NCBI RefSeq assembly: GCF_910596095.1
Contig: NC_056548.1
Coordinates: 14,600,651 to 14,664,650, forward strand
Length of the DNA stretch: 64,000 nucleotides
DNA from: Thunnus maccoyii
Taxonomy: Eukaryota; Chordata; Actinopteri; Scombriformes; Scombridae
Reading direction: 5' to 3'
Shown: positions 12,248 through 23,358 of the stretch, in pieces
Numbering within the stretch: the stretch's first letter is position 1
How the letters are laid out: each line of letters starts with the position of its first letter
Notes under the pieces: generated by a model
The model's input: only the letters and a program-made list of their open reading frames with translations
Told to the model about the DNA's origin: nothing
Database searches by the model: none
Made by a program: the position numbers and the translations under genes

Positions 12248-15200
12248 GTAGGGTGCATGGAAGCAAAAACAAGGAACTAAAGTAACATAACGAAAACAAA
12301 CAGGTGCTTGTAAGTAGAGGGGAAAGAGAGCTGCAGGAGTAAGGCAGCTGAGTGTCAGAGAGAGAGAGCTGTCTGTTGCAGACAGGCTTCAATAACCTGG
12401 AAACACTCTGGACCCTCAGGTGTTCCAGGTTGTGCTAACGATCACCTCCAGACACAGAGCAGACAGACAGGTGAATCGCACAGCAAACCAAAGATGACAA
12501 CAGGGATCATCACATCCTAAAGCTACATTACTGTTCTATTCTCGGTACATAAAGCAGCGTTCCTGAACTTGATAATATGCATTTGGACAACTGTGTTGCT
12601 TTACAATAACAGCGAACTAACTGCAAGCTAAGTACACAACACATTAAATGTTTACCATTATTATCTACGGCATCCTCAAGTACAATTAAACCCACCTGGG
12701 TCGTGGGAGAGCCTGCACCATCATCCATCTTTCAGGACCTGCAGGGGGATGAATGCAACGGAATCATCTGTCCTCTGATTGGACAGATTGACTCTGCCTT
12801 TGACCAATCAGATTCAACTGTAAAAGCAGGGTCAAAATTCATACTTGTAATTTGTAGCATGTAGCTTGTAACTTCGGTGTCACATACACAGGTAGGAAAT
12901 TTGTGTGTCAGTCTCTCGTGTAACTTCACTGTCACACACAAAGGTGGGAAATTTGTGTGTCTGTCTGTCAGACTTTTTGAAACTTCACTGTGGAAAATAT
13001 TCCAACACAAATTTTAATTACACATACTCAAAATGTTTCTACAGCTACAAAAACTTTTTATACATGTGCAAATTATATCTGTGTGCACAAAATGTTTTCA
13101 CACATGCATAAAATATTTAACATTATTACACATTCACAAACCATTTCATAAGCTCAAAATAATAATGACCCTTATTTGATTCCATACCCTAGGCAATTGC
13201 CTAGTTCGCCTATATGGGTGCGCCGGCAGTATTTGTCAGATTTCTTGAAAATAAAGTTTGTTTGTTCATATGTTCCTGTGTGTTTCTTGTCTAGCTGGAG
13301 CAGAGCCAGCTACAGAAAGATGTCCTCAAGCTCAACACCTATGTGGCCTTGTTCAGTTTCACTCCCCAAGACAGCCATGACCTGGAGATGAGGTTAGTTC
13401 ACAAACATAACACGCATGTTACTCTCATTAAGAATTCACACTATAACACAACACTGTCATTACTCAATTCAGTACCCGTCCGGGGACTGCAACTATTTCT
13501 TTTGATACATTATTTCTGTAAAAGAGAAAACACATTAAACAAAGAGGCAGAGACTCAAGAACTGCAATCGCAATTCTCCTGTAAGCACGACTCAACTTCA
13601 CTGTGAAATTCGATTTAAACCTTTTGAACAAGATAAAATGAATCCATCGTGTCTGATTAATTCAAACGTACACGTACATCCCTAAAAGGTCACCTGCAAG
13701 GCGAGATCTAAAACACAAGAGGTTACGCTGTTCATTTCATCTTTGTAACCAAACAATTTGTTACAGTTACAGTTCCTAAACACTGCTATTACTCTTACTA
13801 ATGGTGATTATTAATTATTATGATTTACAGAACTAATTTTTACATCTGACATCAGTGGTCTCTTTCACCAACACAGATGATGAGGAGGAGGGGCTGTTGT
13901 CTCATATTTTTAATTTAAACTACAGTCATTATACGTTGATTGATTGCACAGGCCAGTCATGCACACACAGCTGAAGTGACAGAACCAGAACCACTGAGAT
14001 TTATTCATAGGCTCCTGTTCTTCATCCTCCTGACTTTTGTAATGTTAATAATATTAAGCTTTATATAATGTATGTTGCACCTGCTAATTGCAGTTGCCTT
14101 AAATTCACCTTTTAAGCTCTGCAGCACACACACACTGGCATGTGGGTCTATAAATAAACAGTGAAATGCTCACTTTATGCACGATCACAAATATAATTTA
14201 CTTTTAAATTTAAGCTGCCATGTGTCAGTGTCTGTTTGCCATTTGTTCCTTGTCAATATTCATCTGCTTTTTAATTCCAGGAAATCCAGTTGTCTGTTAA
14301 TTAGTGTGACTGTGTTTTTCCTGTATAGGCTCATATAATCACTTTATTCAGAGCATCAGTGGTGAAAGTATACAAGAGAGATACAATATATTGACAAAAG
14401 GAACTAATTAACGTCCTCTTTTTTTAGGTAATGGTCCTCAGAGACTTATTTCTCTGGAATGGCCTCATTTTATAGTACCTGTGTGCTTTGATGGTCTATA
14501 AATATCAGTCAGTCTCATGTCTGCGTGAATTCACCCTGGGAGAGATGAAAAGTTTTTGGAAAATTTATTTGAGTCCCTTTATAGCTCCCATGAGGCATCA
14601 ACAGTGTGCCAGATGCCAGATAATGTTATTTCGGTTAAAATTTAAAATTAGACGTTGAATTTTTACTGGCAAATACGTAGATTCCCATTCAATTATGAAC
14701 ACCAGCAATAAGTTTAAGTTTTTCAAAGAACGACCAATAAATAAAGCTGTCTGTGAAAAATCCCCATCAGGTTAGTGATGGCTCAATTCTATTCAAGTGT
14801 CTCAATAAGCCATGACAGTGTGACAGCATGCAACTGAAACTGAACCAGCGAAATGGAATTCAGCCGTCAATCATTTATAATATTTACATCTGTTCCTTAT
14901 ATATAAGTACTATACTGCAACTCAGCTGGGTGGAGATGTATACATATACATATATGTAGAAATAAGGCAGTGTCACTGAGGGCAAAAAAAGTGCTGCATT
15001 GCTCTTTATGGTCTGGTTTTGGCTGTAATTGAAAACACTTCTTGTATCGTCACTAACTGAGTGATGAGTAACCCAAACCATAGAGAGCTGTGACGCTGCA
15101 GTTTTCTGTCCTTAGTGTTGATTTACCCTTTTAAACAACATGTTTACAAACTCTTTTATTAATTTTCTAAAAAAAAAAGAACAAAGTCTATATTTTTTGA

Positions 15201-18200
15201 TTTTTAATTTTTACTAACAAGTTTGCCTCATCAACTTAAAAGGTGATGACCTTGTGTGTATCTGTTTCTGCTGCCCCCAAGTGGTAAAAAAAATCATTTA
15301 TTGCAGGTTTAAGTATTTCATTTTGTCAGCCTGCACTTTACTTGTACAGACATGTTTTATATGCATGAAAACAATAATTTAAAGGAGCCACAGCTGCATA
15401 TGTCCAACCTGTCTTATTATATCGACTATAATCTGAAATCATAGCCTTAACCATGATTGATGGGGCATCATCTGCAGCATACTTTGAAATAGACCCTGGA
15501 GAAAGAGAGCATTCATCATGAGTCCTTCAGCCTAAGTATCCATTTGTTCTTGGTTCTGCACAGAAATCCTCTGAGGATATGAGAGTGCACTTGTTCTCGC
15601 TCTTTTTCCTCAACACACACACACACACTCACACTCATGGGTCCTTCCTCTCTCTTTGGTCAGGAAAAACTTAAGTCATCCGGCTTCATTTGAAATTCAT
15701 TGACTTCTTCTGGAGGACTCCCTGTCCACTGATACCTGCTATACAGCACAAAGCTCACCAAAGCAGATTTTTTGGTCTTATGAAAGCCTACAGCAATATT
15801 TTTATCCCCTCGGTCTCGCTGCAGACAGTAATCAATACATTGAACAGTAGTAGAAAAAGCACAAGATGAGGGGAAAATGGAATCCTTCATCAAAAGGTTC
15901 AGTTTTCATTTTCATTTAGTGAGAAAATCAGCTTTGTGATTAGTTTCAGTTGCTGCCATATGCTTTGATTACATGATTACTTTCAACTATGTGGTGATTG
16001 TAATGATGATGAATGTTGTATTATTAAAATATCTATTCAAAGTATTCACTTTTGGGTTCATTTTCTGTTGTTTAATGGCCAAAGATTTCACCAGGCCCTT
16101 TTCTCACTTTCATGGCTCATCTTTCCATAATTAACTTGATTTGAAGGCATTGTATTTGCTCATCCGGTTCATTTCCTGTTCTTCTAATTGGAACAACGTG
16201 TAGGCTATCTACTTTGTTTTCATCACCTTACAAGATGTTAAGACATCGGATGCCGTGCTTTTCTCACCTACGATAAACAGTGTTTTCTGAGTCACGGTGA
16301 TCAAACGACAGCCAGTGTTGTAACTGAACCAAAAGAGGGGAAGACAAAGGGTAAATTACCTAAACCAACATTTTGCTCAACTGCGCAGGTCCTTTTGATT
16401 TTTATTGGTCAAATTTAGCTGACGGCTTTGAACAGATGCTAGTAATTACAGCACATGTGGCAATGGGGTACAATGATTCATGCATTTCCTTGATAAAGAA
16501 GAATTACTTACAACAAGCAGGATTGTATCACATGTCATTTAAAACAGAGAAAAAATGGCAAACTAACACCTTCTTTTCTGCTTGAATACATCTACATGTG
16601 CTCCTCTCATTGTCATCCAGTAACTTATGGTCATATACAGTAACTTTTAGATGTTAGATTCACTCTTGCATTATTACAAATTAGGCAAAGAGGGCAGCAA
16701 CCACAAACACCCAGACCTTGAAAACCCCAGATTTATTTTGTGCCAGTTGTTGTAATTTGAGTTATTGCAACTTTATTTGTGAATATGAACCACTAAGTCA
16801 CAATGTTAAAGGAATAGTTTTCCTTACATTTTGGATGAGCAGATTGATACCACTCTCACAGATATGAGTGGTATCTATCTTCTCTTCTAACTCGTAGCAA
16901 GAAGATATATTTCCGAAAATGTTAAAACTCTTCTTTTAAGGTGGGTCATCATTATCTGTTTTTTAGATATCTGTGTCATCATTTACATTGTGCATATTCC
17001 TCAAGAACTGTGTTTAACTAAATTATCACAAACAGGGACCCACAGCTCATTTTTGCCCCCAAAAACATCACTTTTTGACTGATTTCTGCTATCTTTTGCT
17101 CTACATTGCAGTGCGGGAGACAGAATCTTACTGGCTGATGACACCAATGATGACTGGTGGAAGGTGAGAAGGAAACCAACTTTACACTTAAGTAGTGACA
17201 TGGCTCATCCTAATAAAAATGAACTGGTTTTGTGAGCACAATTCCCCTTAAAAAGTGCTGAATTCAAAGATATTTGCACATTGGCTTGTTGGCCAGTTTG
17301 CATTTATGTGTGTTTTCTACAAAGACAGAAAACAAGAAACAGATTGATAAATTAGAAGTAGTCGAGCTGTAAATTATAGGAGCAAAGCAACAGACCGCCT
17401 CAGGACAGAAAAGCACAACAAATAAATTAGGGAGACAAAAGGGCCAAAACGTGACTGTACAGAGGCAGCCTGCTGCCAACAGACCATGAAGAAACTCATC
17501 ACGTATTTTAACACTGTTGTTGTTTTCTACAGCCTGTAGAGACATCTGGCCTGTTTGATCTTTGAACAATGGATACTTTAACGAGTCAAGAGACAAACAT
17601 TATCACCTGATGCAACACCTGCTTAAACAGTATGTGTACTGTATATGAAGACACATACAGTATAGTATGTCTTTTATATCTATATTTCAGGTATATTCTG
17701 TATATTTTTACTTGATTTAGCACTTTATACACGTGTTTTGTACTATAACCAACAGAAACACTGTTGTTTTTTAAAGGCTTTTATCTAATCATTTATGAGG
17801 TCGTAATCCTCTTATGTGCTGTGCAGCCCTTCCATGTGTCAGCTGTTTTCATTTTTGATTCATTCATATATATATATATTTATTTTGTCCAGGGGGTAAT
17901 TGAGGACAGGATGGGTTTCTTTCCAGCAGCCTTCGCTCATCAGGTGCGGGCTGGGGACCAAGTGTTTAGGTGTAACAGGACGTTTATCGGTTGCAAGGAA
18001 CAAGGCCAGATCACCCTGAAGGAGGGACAGGTACTGTATGATCACAAGCTTTCTAATCATGATGATAATTATAGTATAACTATAGATAGTTTAAAATTGG
18101 TCCGTCTCACGGTCAATCAACATATTAACAGCCCTGGTCCTCACTCTGTTATTTCATGAGCAGTCTCTCTTAATATCTGCATCTGTGGAGACTCCACACT

Positions 18201-21200
18201 TCTGTTGGTATTTCCTCGTTTCATTATTGATGATTAATTCAGATTGTTTGGGACATTTCTGGGTATTGACCTCTTGCAGCTGGTGTTTGAGCATCTTTTT
18301 CAGCTATTAGGGTGCTCAACAAAATGTAAGATGCCACTATGTGTAGAATTTTTATGTGGTTTTATCATGTTTAAGTATTTTTTATGGCTCAGGTTTTTGT
18401 AGGTTGAAAAATGAGACAATCCTAGTGAAAGTGTCCTTTTTGATACTACCACTGGGGAGCAGCAAAGTCAGACATTTAGACACATTTCCAGTAAAGGTAT
18501 TCATGTTCTAAAGGACATGAAAATGCTATAATCAGTTGGTGATAAAATCGACGTTTTCAATAAGCAAAAATTAATCTTTATCACCAACTCCTAAAGCTGA
18601 ACTGACTCTACTGAATCATTGTCATCACTGAGAGAGTCTGTAGCTTTTATCTGTGAAGCTCCACTCACTGTCAAGAGCACTGTTGTCAGCTCAGTCACGA
18701 AGTATGAAACTTCCTGGTTTAAAACCTACTGAAAGGCAACGAAAGACACAGAAACAATCATGATGTTGCAGCTCTCTTGCATTACATAGTCAGTGACTTT
18801 GAATTCTGCAACTGAGCCGAATAAAATGAAATGAAAAGTAATTTCCAACTCGAGCACAAAAGCCTCTCAAAACCTTCTAGATGAAGTTAAAATGCTTGTC
18901 CTTTGAGTTAACAACACGGTAGATTTCTTAGTCTCTGATTGAGGGACATTTAGGAAATAGCATGATTGTATGATTGTTGGTTGGGGTAAATTTCCTGCCT
19001 GTAAAACCACATCGAGAAAACACATGAAGGAATGATTTAGCTAAGTAAAGACTCACACCAGCCATGAGCAGGCTTGATCCGATGAACACCGTCCTCATCG
19101 TGGGTCGGTGAAGCATTGACCTTTATCACAGGCATTAAAATTTCCACATTAAACCTGTGTCTAATTCGTGATCACACCCGAGCCATTAGAGCACATGAGA
19201 TTCACATTATCCAGCGGCTCTTCAGCCTTCTTAATACCATCCTGCAGCTTCCATGTCGCCTCTTAACCTCCAGCGACTCCTCCCTCGCATAGACTTATTT
19301 ACTGAACAGCTCGACTCAAGTTGGCTGACAAAGGATCCTTCTCAGGAGTTGCCAGTAAATTAGCATTTTGACATAATGGCTGTACTTAAGTCAGCCCCCC
19401 TTTTTCCCACAATGGTTTCCGGGGTATGTTGGGACTCAGAGGAGGTTTAAAGTAAGCAAACCCCCAATGGAGATGAAACCACTGAACACAACAACAGTCC
19501 GTGACCTGCTGCCTTTCTTTTCCAGTCACACAAACCCAGGGGAAGATGTAGCCGAGTAGTTAGAGCGAGCATGCAAACACAATGTGCTCTAGTCCATTAT
19601 GAGGGTCAATGAAAGATGGAACAGTTGTGACCTATTGATCATCACTGACCTCCACATTCCCTCCCCTTGCTGGAAAGCACCCTGATGATAATCATATGGT
19701 AAGCAATAATCCATATGTGAGCAATATATTCATACAGTGTATTGATTTTGGGATATGAGATTCAAATCAAACTTACTGTTGTGCCTTTTGTGCAAGTTAG
19801 TGCGGTTAAAAGTGCTTTACAAGTGACTGACAAGCTAATAATAAGACAACTGAAATATAAACAGTAAAATAGTTGTAGACTAACAACACACATGAAAAAT
19901 ACCTGTATACATATATGTTCCTTGTCCTTTTGGACAAAAAGAAATAACATTTAAATAAAAAACACAAAAAAATTCTAAGCAGGATCCAAAATACAAAGGT
20001 ATGTTTTACTGCAAGTTAACATTTAAAGATATCAACCGGTACTCTGATAACTGAATCTTTTGGCAGGTCGTTTCAACAACTTGAAGCATAAAAACTCCAA
20101 TCTGTCTCACATGTTTTTGTCCATCCTTTATTCATATTTAAAAACCAATTCAGTACATTCATACAAGACCATGCGGTGCTTTATAAACTAGAAACAGAAT
20201 TTTAAAATCAGTATCAAGGTTTGGTCACATTACTAGTCATCAATTGTGAAAAAACACCCCCCAAATATTCTCACATTATAGTATCTATAAAGGCCACAAG
20301 TATGTGGAAACAGGAACATTACACCCATATGTGATTGTTTAACATCTCATTGAGCATTAAGGTGGCTGTAAACTCCTTCAGACATGCTTGTCGAATGGTA
20401 CAAATGCCCATGAAACCCCCTTCCCATACCTTTCTGAAAGCAGATAGGGGGGCTGTGCACAGCCATTTCTGTAACTTTTTGAAATGAACAAGCTGGCATT
20501 CACAAACACTTTGTGCTGTGATTGGCCAGCTATGCAGAGGTGAGAAAGGAGCCAGGGTTTCAACGTCTCTCCCTAGTTCTTGTTTTCCATTCATGACACA
20601 ACTATTTATGACACTCTTCATGTGAACAAACAAGTGTAACACTATGACTGCTGTCTTAAAATGAGCCAGTTATCCCCTGTGAGGGAAATTATAGTATGAA
20701 TATGTATAAATGCTTGTTGGCTTTTCACTCCACCTCTGAGTAAAGCTATAGTACAACTATAAAAATGTTTGATTTCTGATGCGGTCAAGACAACATGTTG
20801 CAAGAACCAGTTCCCTCTTCTGTGGAGGGTTTTCCAGAAGAATTTGAAATCTGCCTGCAGAGATTTACTTCCATTCAGCCACAACAGTGATAGTGACATT
20901 TGGCCCTGAAGTTAGGCAGCGAGGTCTGGCTGCAGTCAGTGTTCCAGTTCATCGTGAAGGTATTGGATGGGGTTGAGGTCAGGCAAGTCAAGTTGTTCCA
21001 CTCCAAACCCAGAAAACAATGTTTGGACTTTGCTTTGTGCACAGGGACGTTGTCATTTTTAAACAGGAAAGGGCATTCAGCAAACTGTCACTGTAGCTGC
21101 AGCTGTAGCATTAAGATTTCCCTTAATTGGAACTGAGGGTTCTAACTCAAACCATGAACAACAACTTAAGAGTAGAAGTACAGAAAAGTAAGAGTGAGTC

Positions 21201-21366
21201 TGTGAGCGCTTGATTTTGTCAAATGTACTTTCCAAGCTTAATTTTTGCTTTTCTCTTCTGTCGCCAGATTTGTGTGAGCAGTGAGGGCGAACACAGCGGC
21301 TTCATCAGAGTGGCGAGTGGAAAGAAGAGAGGCTTTGTGCCATGTGACGTTCTGGAAATCATCTGA
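1612..21366 (+). CDS. stac: STAC adaptor protein, 3' part of gene (tandem SH3 domains)
   Basis: Eight coding exons with GT/AG borders join in one frame: 1612-1693, 1875-1981, 4083-4164, 5132-5199, 13295-13392, 17112-17163, 17893-18030 and 21268-21366 (stop TGA). They encode the last 241 residues. The first exon begins PKGFRRYYSSPLLIQEQYG and runs into CIKEVMPI, followed by KVDPVYEALRFGTSLAQ; this linker matches STAC (STAC1) better than STAC2 or STAC3. SH3-1 runs from LNTYVALFSF through the DDWWKG motif (split across exons) to GFFPAAF. SH3-2 runs from QVFRCNRTFIGCKEQGQ to GFVPCDVLEII. The N-terminal region and C1 zinc finger lie before the window. STAC proteins are cytoplasmic adaptors of L-type calcium channels (family knowledge). 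Nothing looks broken. The ALYDY motif of SH3-1 reads ALFSF. The assignment to stac rather than a teleost duplicate is by linker similarity only. Confidence 0.93.
2150..2186. repeat. AAAT-type tetranucleotide microsatellite
   Basis: About nine AAAT units with one interruption in stac intron 2. A TA-rich run follows at about 2291-2311. Confidence 0.85.
6404..6447. repeat. CA dinucleotide microsatellite
   Basis: About 20 CA units with a single CAAA interruption, in stac intron 4. The cysteine/valine-rich open frame on the minus strand here is produced by the repeat. Confidence 0.9.
7200..7375. repeat. Dispersed repeat, copy 1 (partner at 26240-26440)
   Basis: The core TAGCAACTAGCTGGTGA at about 7238-7254, then TGGAGCATTTAGCCGCT and GTGAATATTGGACTTGC, recurs in the same order and orientation near 26259-26390. 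Identity is high in blocks, with small indels. This is an interspersed repeat family that I cannot name. Confidence 0.6.
9227..9505 (+). repeat. Diverged tandem duplication, unit about 160 bp
   Basis: Two consecutive blocks share the ordered anchors AATTCAC.CTGTCAA, CATGTGCTG.TAAA, GAG..GT.AGGGG.TG.ATGCA and TATTC.GCAG (about 9227-9340 and 9397-9505). Between them is a small palindrome built on ATTCGGCAG / CTGCCGAGTAAT. Confidence 0.55.
9529..9891 (-). pseudogene. Relic open frame with one internal stop
   Basis: On the minus strand an ATG at 9891-9889 reads MSKIVE, then TAA at 9873-9871. The same frame then runs without a stop for about 113 codons to TGA at 9531-9529. The part after the stop begins PIAVTAGSLGYAFCKHNK, a hydrophobic stretch, then a Lys/Gln/Arg-rich region (LKEQVLKKQRDLLLRYI), then a Ser/Thr/Gln-rich tail. 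I do not recognise the family. A long frame around one TAA suggests a decayed single-exon gene or repeat-borne coding sequence. The 3.3-kb inverted-repeat element is inserted immediately upstream of its start. It is probably part of the older host repeat, not a gene of this locus. Confidence 0.35.
9911..10499 (+). repeat. Left arm of the long terminal inverted repeat
   Basis: Pairs with 12511-13186. The arm contains TGTG-rich spacers (about 9950-10070) and an open stretch at 10202-10474. Part of its translation (TQVGLIVLEDAVDNNGKHLM) is also found, nearly unchanged, in the right arm on the minus strand. That shared reading follows from the inverted repeat and does not prove coding. Confidence 0.75.
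11026..11394 (-). pseudogene. Gypsy-type integrase fragment (zinc-binding region)
   Basis: The minus-strand frame contains HGSYGHLGVKNAYDHV, then RPRLKRDVSEYVKICHTSQV. This matches the HHCC zinc-binding module at the start of Ty3/gypsy integrases and the sequence just after it. The second cysteine of the CxxC pair is replaced (CHTS), and similarity fades after VVSQLLQHLC, so it is a decayed fragment. It lies downstream of a protease-like fragment on the same strand inside the inverted-repeat element. The reverse transcriptase and RNase H that normally lie between are absent. Confidence 0.6.
11690..12082 (-). pseudogene. Gypsy-type pol fragment (protease-like region)
   Basis: The minus-strand frame reads GSGLILKTGTGFEPFIACAL, then TETGDFVLMQGKELGLIPVP. 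It resembles the retropepsin region of fish gypsy elements, but I do not see an intact DTG/DSG active site. Toward 11400 the strand continues as a broken Pro/Ser-rich connector with stops. The order protease, connector, integrase is right for a gypsy pol with its centre deleted. Confidence is limited because the match is from memory. Confidence 0.4.
12211..12247. repeat. GT dinucleotide microsatellite
   Basis: About 18 GT units inside the inverted-repeat element, between the gypsy remnant and the right arm. Confidence 0.9.
12511..13186 (-). repeat. Right arm of the long terminal inverted repeat
   Basis: Reverse-complement partner of 9911-10499. It is about 87 bp longer, largely because a block around GGTGGGAAATTTGTGTGTC is present twice (about 12890-12980). 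The open frame at 12528-12728 on the minus strand mirrors the one in the left arm. Confidence 0.75.
13393..17111 (+). other. stac intron 5
   Basis: A 3.7-kb AT-rich intron. The only internal structure I see is a short palindrome near 16847-16876, in a stretch that looks like an interspersed repeat. Confidence 0.6.
16805..16925. repeat. Palindromic interspersed repeat fragment
   Basis: GATACCACTC and its reverse complement GAGTGGTATC face each other across an 11-base spacer. Sequence after it (CTTCTCTTCTAACTCGTAGCAAG) resembles a widespread fish repeat. Family not assigned. Confidence 0.4.
20275..21160. mobile_element. Decayed, interrupted Tc1/mariner-type transposon
   Basis: The left edge (ATCTATAAAGGCCACAAGTATGTGG, about 20283-20307) resembles the terminal repeat of a common fish Tc1-like family. 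The stretch 20879-21140 (for example TTGGATGGGGTTGAGGTCAG and CACAGGGACGTTGTCATTTTT) resembles its transposase region in reverse. The middle (about 20350-20870) is unrelated and includes the LTR-start fragment, so the copy is interrupted. No intact transposase frame remains. Confidence 0.45.
20680..20735 (+). mobile_element. LTR 5'-end fragment (same family as 30893 and 32630)
   Basis: Begins TGAGGGAAATTATAGTATGA at 20680 and matches the LTR start at 32630 and the block at 30899 for about 50 bases before diverging. It is a small fragment of the LTR family described near 31-33 kb. Confidence 0.45.
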
Positions 21367-21402
21367 GAGAAACACTCAGAGACATGAAGAGAGATAGACA
21401 GG

Positions 21403-21433
<31 letters not shown>
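21403..21433. repeat. GA dinucleotide-type microsatellite
   Basis: Imperfect GA run (GAGAGAGAGAAAGAGAGA...) shortly after the stac stop codon, presumably in the 3'UTR. Confidence 0.85.
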
Positions 21434-22754
21434 GGGAGGTAGGATCCACCGCCTGGAGGTCAGAGGAGGACAAACACTGAACCTACAAAATGGCTACGAG
21501 AAAGCAGAAATTGGAGCTTGGACTTCATAAAAATGATGCTGCTTTTGTCACTGAGGACTCCGATTTGTTTGCTGGTGAGAGTCTCAGAACCTTCCTCACT
21601 CCCTCTCAGTGCAAAGAGAGAGATGCTGAGATGACAGGCCGTTTTTTTGTTTGTTTGCAAGGAGATTAGATTATCACTGGATTTGTTTGAATTCATAGAA
21701 CCAATGTGTGTGTGTTTTTTTCCCCTCTTAGTTTTATTCTGCTACAAGCTGTTTATGTTCTGAAAGCGGAGCTGCCTAAGCAAAAGGAAACAAACACTTC
21801 TTACAAAGATTATTTTTCAAGGTTTTAGTACATACAATGGCATGCCTCTTACATATAGTTTAGTTTTCTTATGCTTTAGCATTGCACTCCAAGTCTTTTA
21901 ATACAAAGTAGTCAACACAGATTATTTTTGATGACATAATTCCTGACGCCAGAAAATTATGCACACGATGGATTTGAACAAAGAGCATATACAATGAAAT
22001 AAGAACATGGACTTACTTTCTTTAAAGTGTCAAATCTCTTCTTAAGAACTTTCTGAAGGTTTCCATGTTTCCGTCTCATAACAGGAGAGAAACAGCAAAG
22101 CACATCAGGTGCAACAAGATGTGGGGGAGTACTTTCAGAGGAGTTCGACACAATCAAAGACTTTAGAAATTCTCACTGGTCTCCTAAAAATATCGGCCTT
22201 GGCTCATTGCAATCCAGCATTTTCCTTAATGGTGATGGTCAATACGCTGTTGTCACCACTAAAATCAAAACTATTTAAATTGAAATTGAATTATTTAACA
22301 AATTTAACATTTTTCATTGTCTCCAAGCTGCAAAATCTACTGGATTTATCTTTTAAGGCTTTAAGGCTATTAATTGATTTAATTTTCTCTGTTTTTGGTT
22401 GTAGCTTCATTGCTATAAAACAGAAGAGAGTGAGACAGGATTTTTTTTAATGATTTTTAATGGTCGAACCTCATGTGATCTTCTGAGAATGCCCTGTGAA
22501 CACATGATGGTGCCTTTAAGACAACTGTAAGAAAATGATGCATTTCTAGTTAGCGTGTTAACTTTAAATGTGATCACTCTCATGTGGCTTTCCTCTTTCT
22601 CTGCACAGAATGCTCTGAACAGCAGTGGAGCACATTTACGGCAAGGTGTTCCATCATAGTAGATATAGTATATCTCTTAAAAGGTTGTTCTGCACTGAAA
22701 CTCGGCTCTATTGAATGTCCAAGAACAATATATTGTACATACTGTACGTACAAG

Positions 22755-22760
22755 ATTAAA
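22755..22760 (+). terminator. Candidate poly(A) signal ATTAAA for stac
   Basis: ATTAAA, the commonest variant hexamer, followed by a T-rich stretch. Roughly 1.4 kb after the stop codon. Tentative. Confidence 0.25.
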
Positions 22761-23345
22761 ATTCCTTCTTTATCACAATAACCAAAACGTGTGTTATGAT
22801 GATTTTTGTGGCATTTCTTGTCTTGTCCCAAAAAGAAAACATGAAATATATTATTTAAAAACCATATACTACTATGCATAATATTTCACACATGCATACA
22901 GTCCAACATACAGCCTACACTTCCTCGTCCTAAATTACTAAGATTTTGGACTAAGTAAATATGAACTATTTTCTTTAGATAGATTTGATAGTATATCCTG
23001 CAAAAGTTTTAAAGAATCATAAAGAATACCGCAGCATGCAATGATCATGTTCAAGGATTTCAAACTCCATCATGAGCATTTCCCTTGATATTTAAATCCT
23101 GAAAAGGCATCATGTATACACTAAGAGCACCACCTTGATGCAAGAAAAGACTCAAAAAAGAAGATTGCATGTCTCCAAAACATGAAACATTAAGCAAAAT
23201 GACATGCAATCTTCTATGAATGCATTTCTTTCCATGCATTTCCAATTTTTTAAAAAAAGGGTTTCAACCATTAAATAGATGTGTTTTTCTATAGCGTGTT
23301 GTAAAATTAAGATCATGAACAATTACTTTCTTGTATCACTTTGCA

Positions 23346-23358
23346 AGGTCAAAGGTCA
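23346..23358 (+). promoter_or_regulatory. DR1 nuclear-receptor half-site pair (AGGTCAAAGGTCA)
   Basis: A perfect DR1 within the 22-base block GCAAGGTCAAAGGTCACAGCAA, which occurs again identically at 28479. DR1 is the consensus for HNF4 and RXR heterodimers (established knowledge). Because the identical flanks show both copies come from one duplicated repeat, function is unproven. Confidence 0.3.

Larger units (their letters stand above)
9911..13186. mobile_element. 3.3-kb element with ~0.6-kb terminal inverted repeats, apparent CCCTAG target duplication
   Basis: The left end reads TATGGAATCAAATAAGGGTC (from 9911). The right end is its exact reverse complement, ending TCCATA at 13186. The hexamer CCCTAG directly abuts both ends (9905-9910 and 13187-13192) in the same orientation, as expected of a target-site duplication. 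The arms pair over about 9911-10499 and 12511-13186 with scattered differences and indels. The interior (10500-12510) is not repeated and holds broken gypsy pol sequence on the minus strand plus a GT microsatellite. No transposase is recognisable, so the element is probably non-autonomous. The flanks join as one older sequence around CCTAGGCAATTGCCTAG, so it landed in another repeat. Superfamily not assigned. Confidence 0.75.
5200..13294 (+). other. stac intron 4, large and rich in repeats
   Basis: This 8.1-kb intron separates the exon ending in the acidic linker (DDSP) from the exon that opens SH3-1. It holds a CA microsatellite (about 6404-6447), an ATT run (about 6896-6921), a dispersed repeat shared with 26240-26440, a near tandem duplication (9227-9505), a relic open frame (9529-9891), and the long-inverted-repeat element (9911-13186). 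No stac exon was found inside it. Confidence 0.75.
18031..21267 (+). other. stac last intron
   Basis: A 3.2-kb intron between the exon carrying the SH3-1 end/SH3-2 start and the terminal exon. It contains an LTR-start fragment (about 20680-20735) and Tc1-type relic sequence (about 20275-21160). Near 19546 there is a short stretch resembling a tRNA A-box (GTAGCCGAGTAGTTAGAGC) that may be a SINE head; I could not find a matching B-box. Confidence 0.5.
21367..22775 (+). other. Probable stac 3' untranslated region
   Basis: Sequence after the stop at 21364-21366. It opens with a purine-rich GA microsatellite. The end is uncertain: the best poly(A) hexamer I see is ATTAAA at 22755-22760, and no canonical AATAAA lies closer. 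Short open frames here look incidental. Confidence 0.35.
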
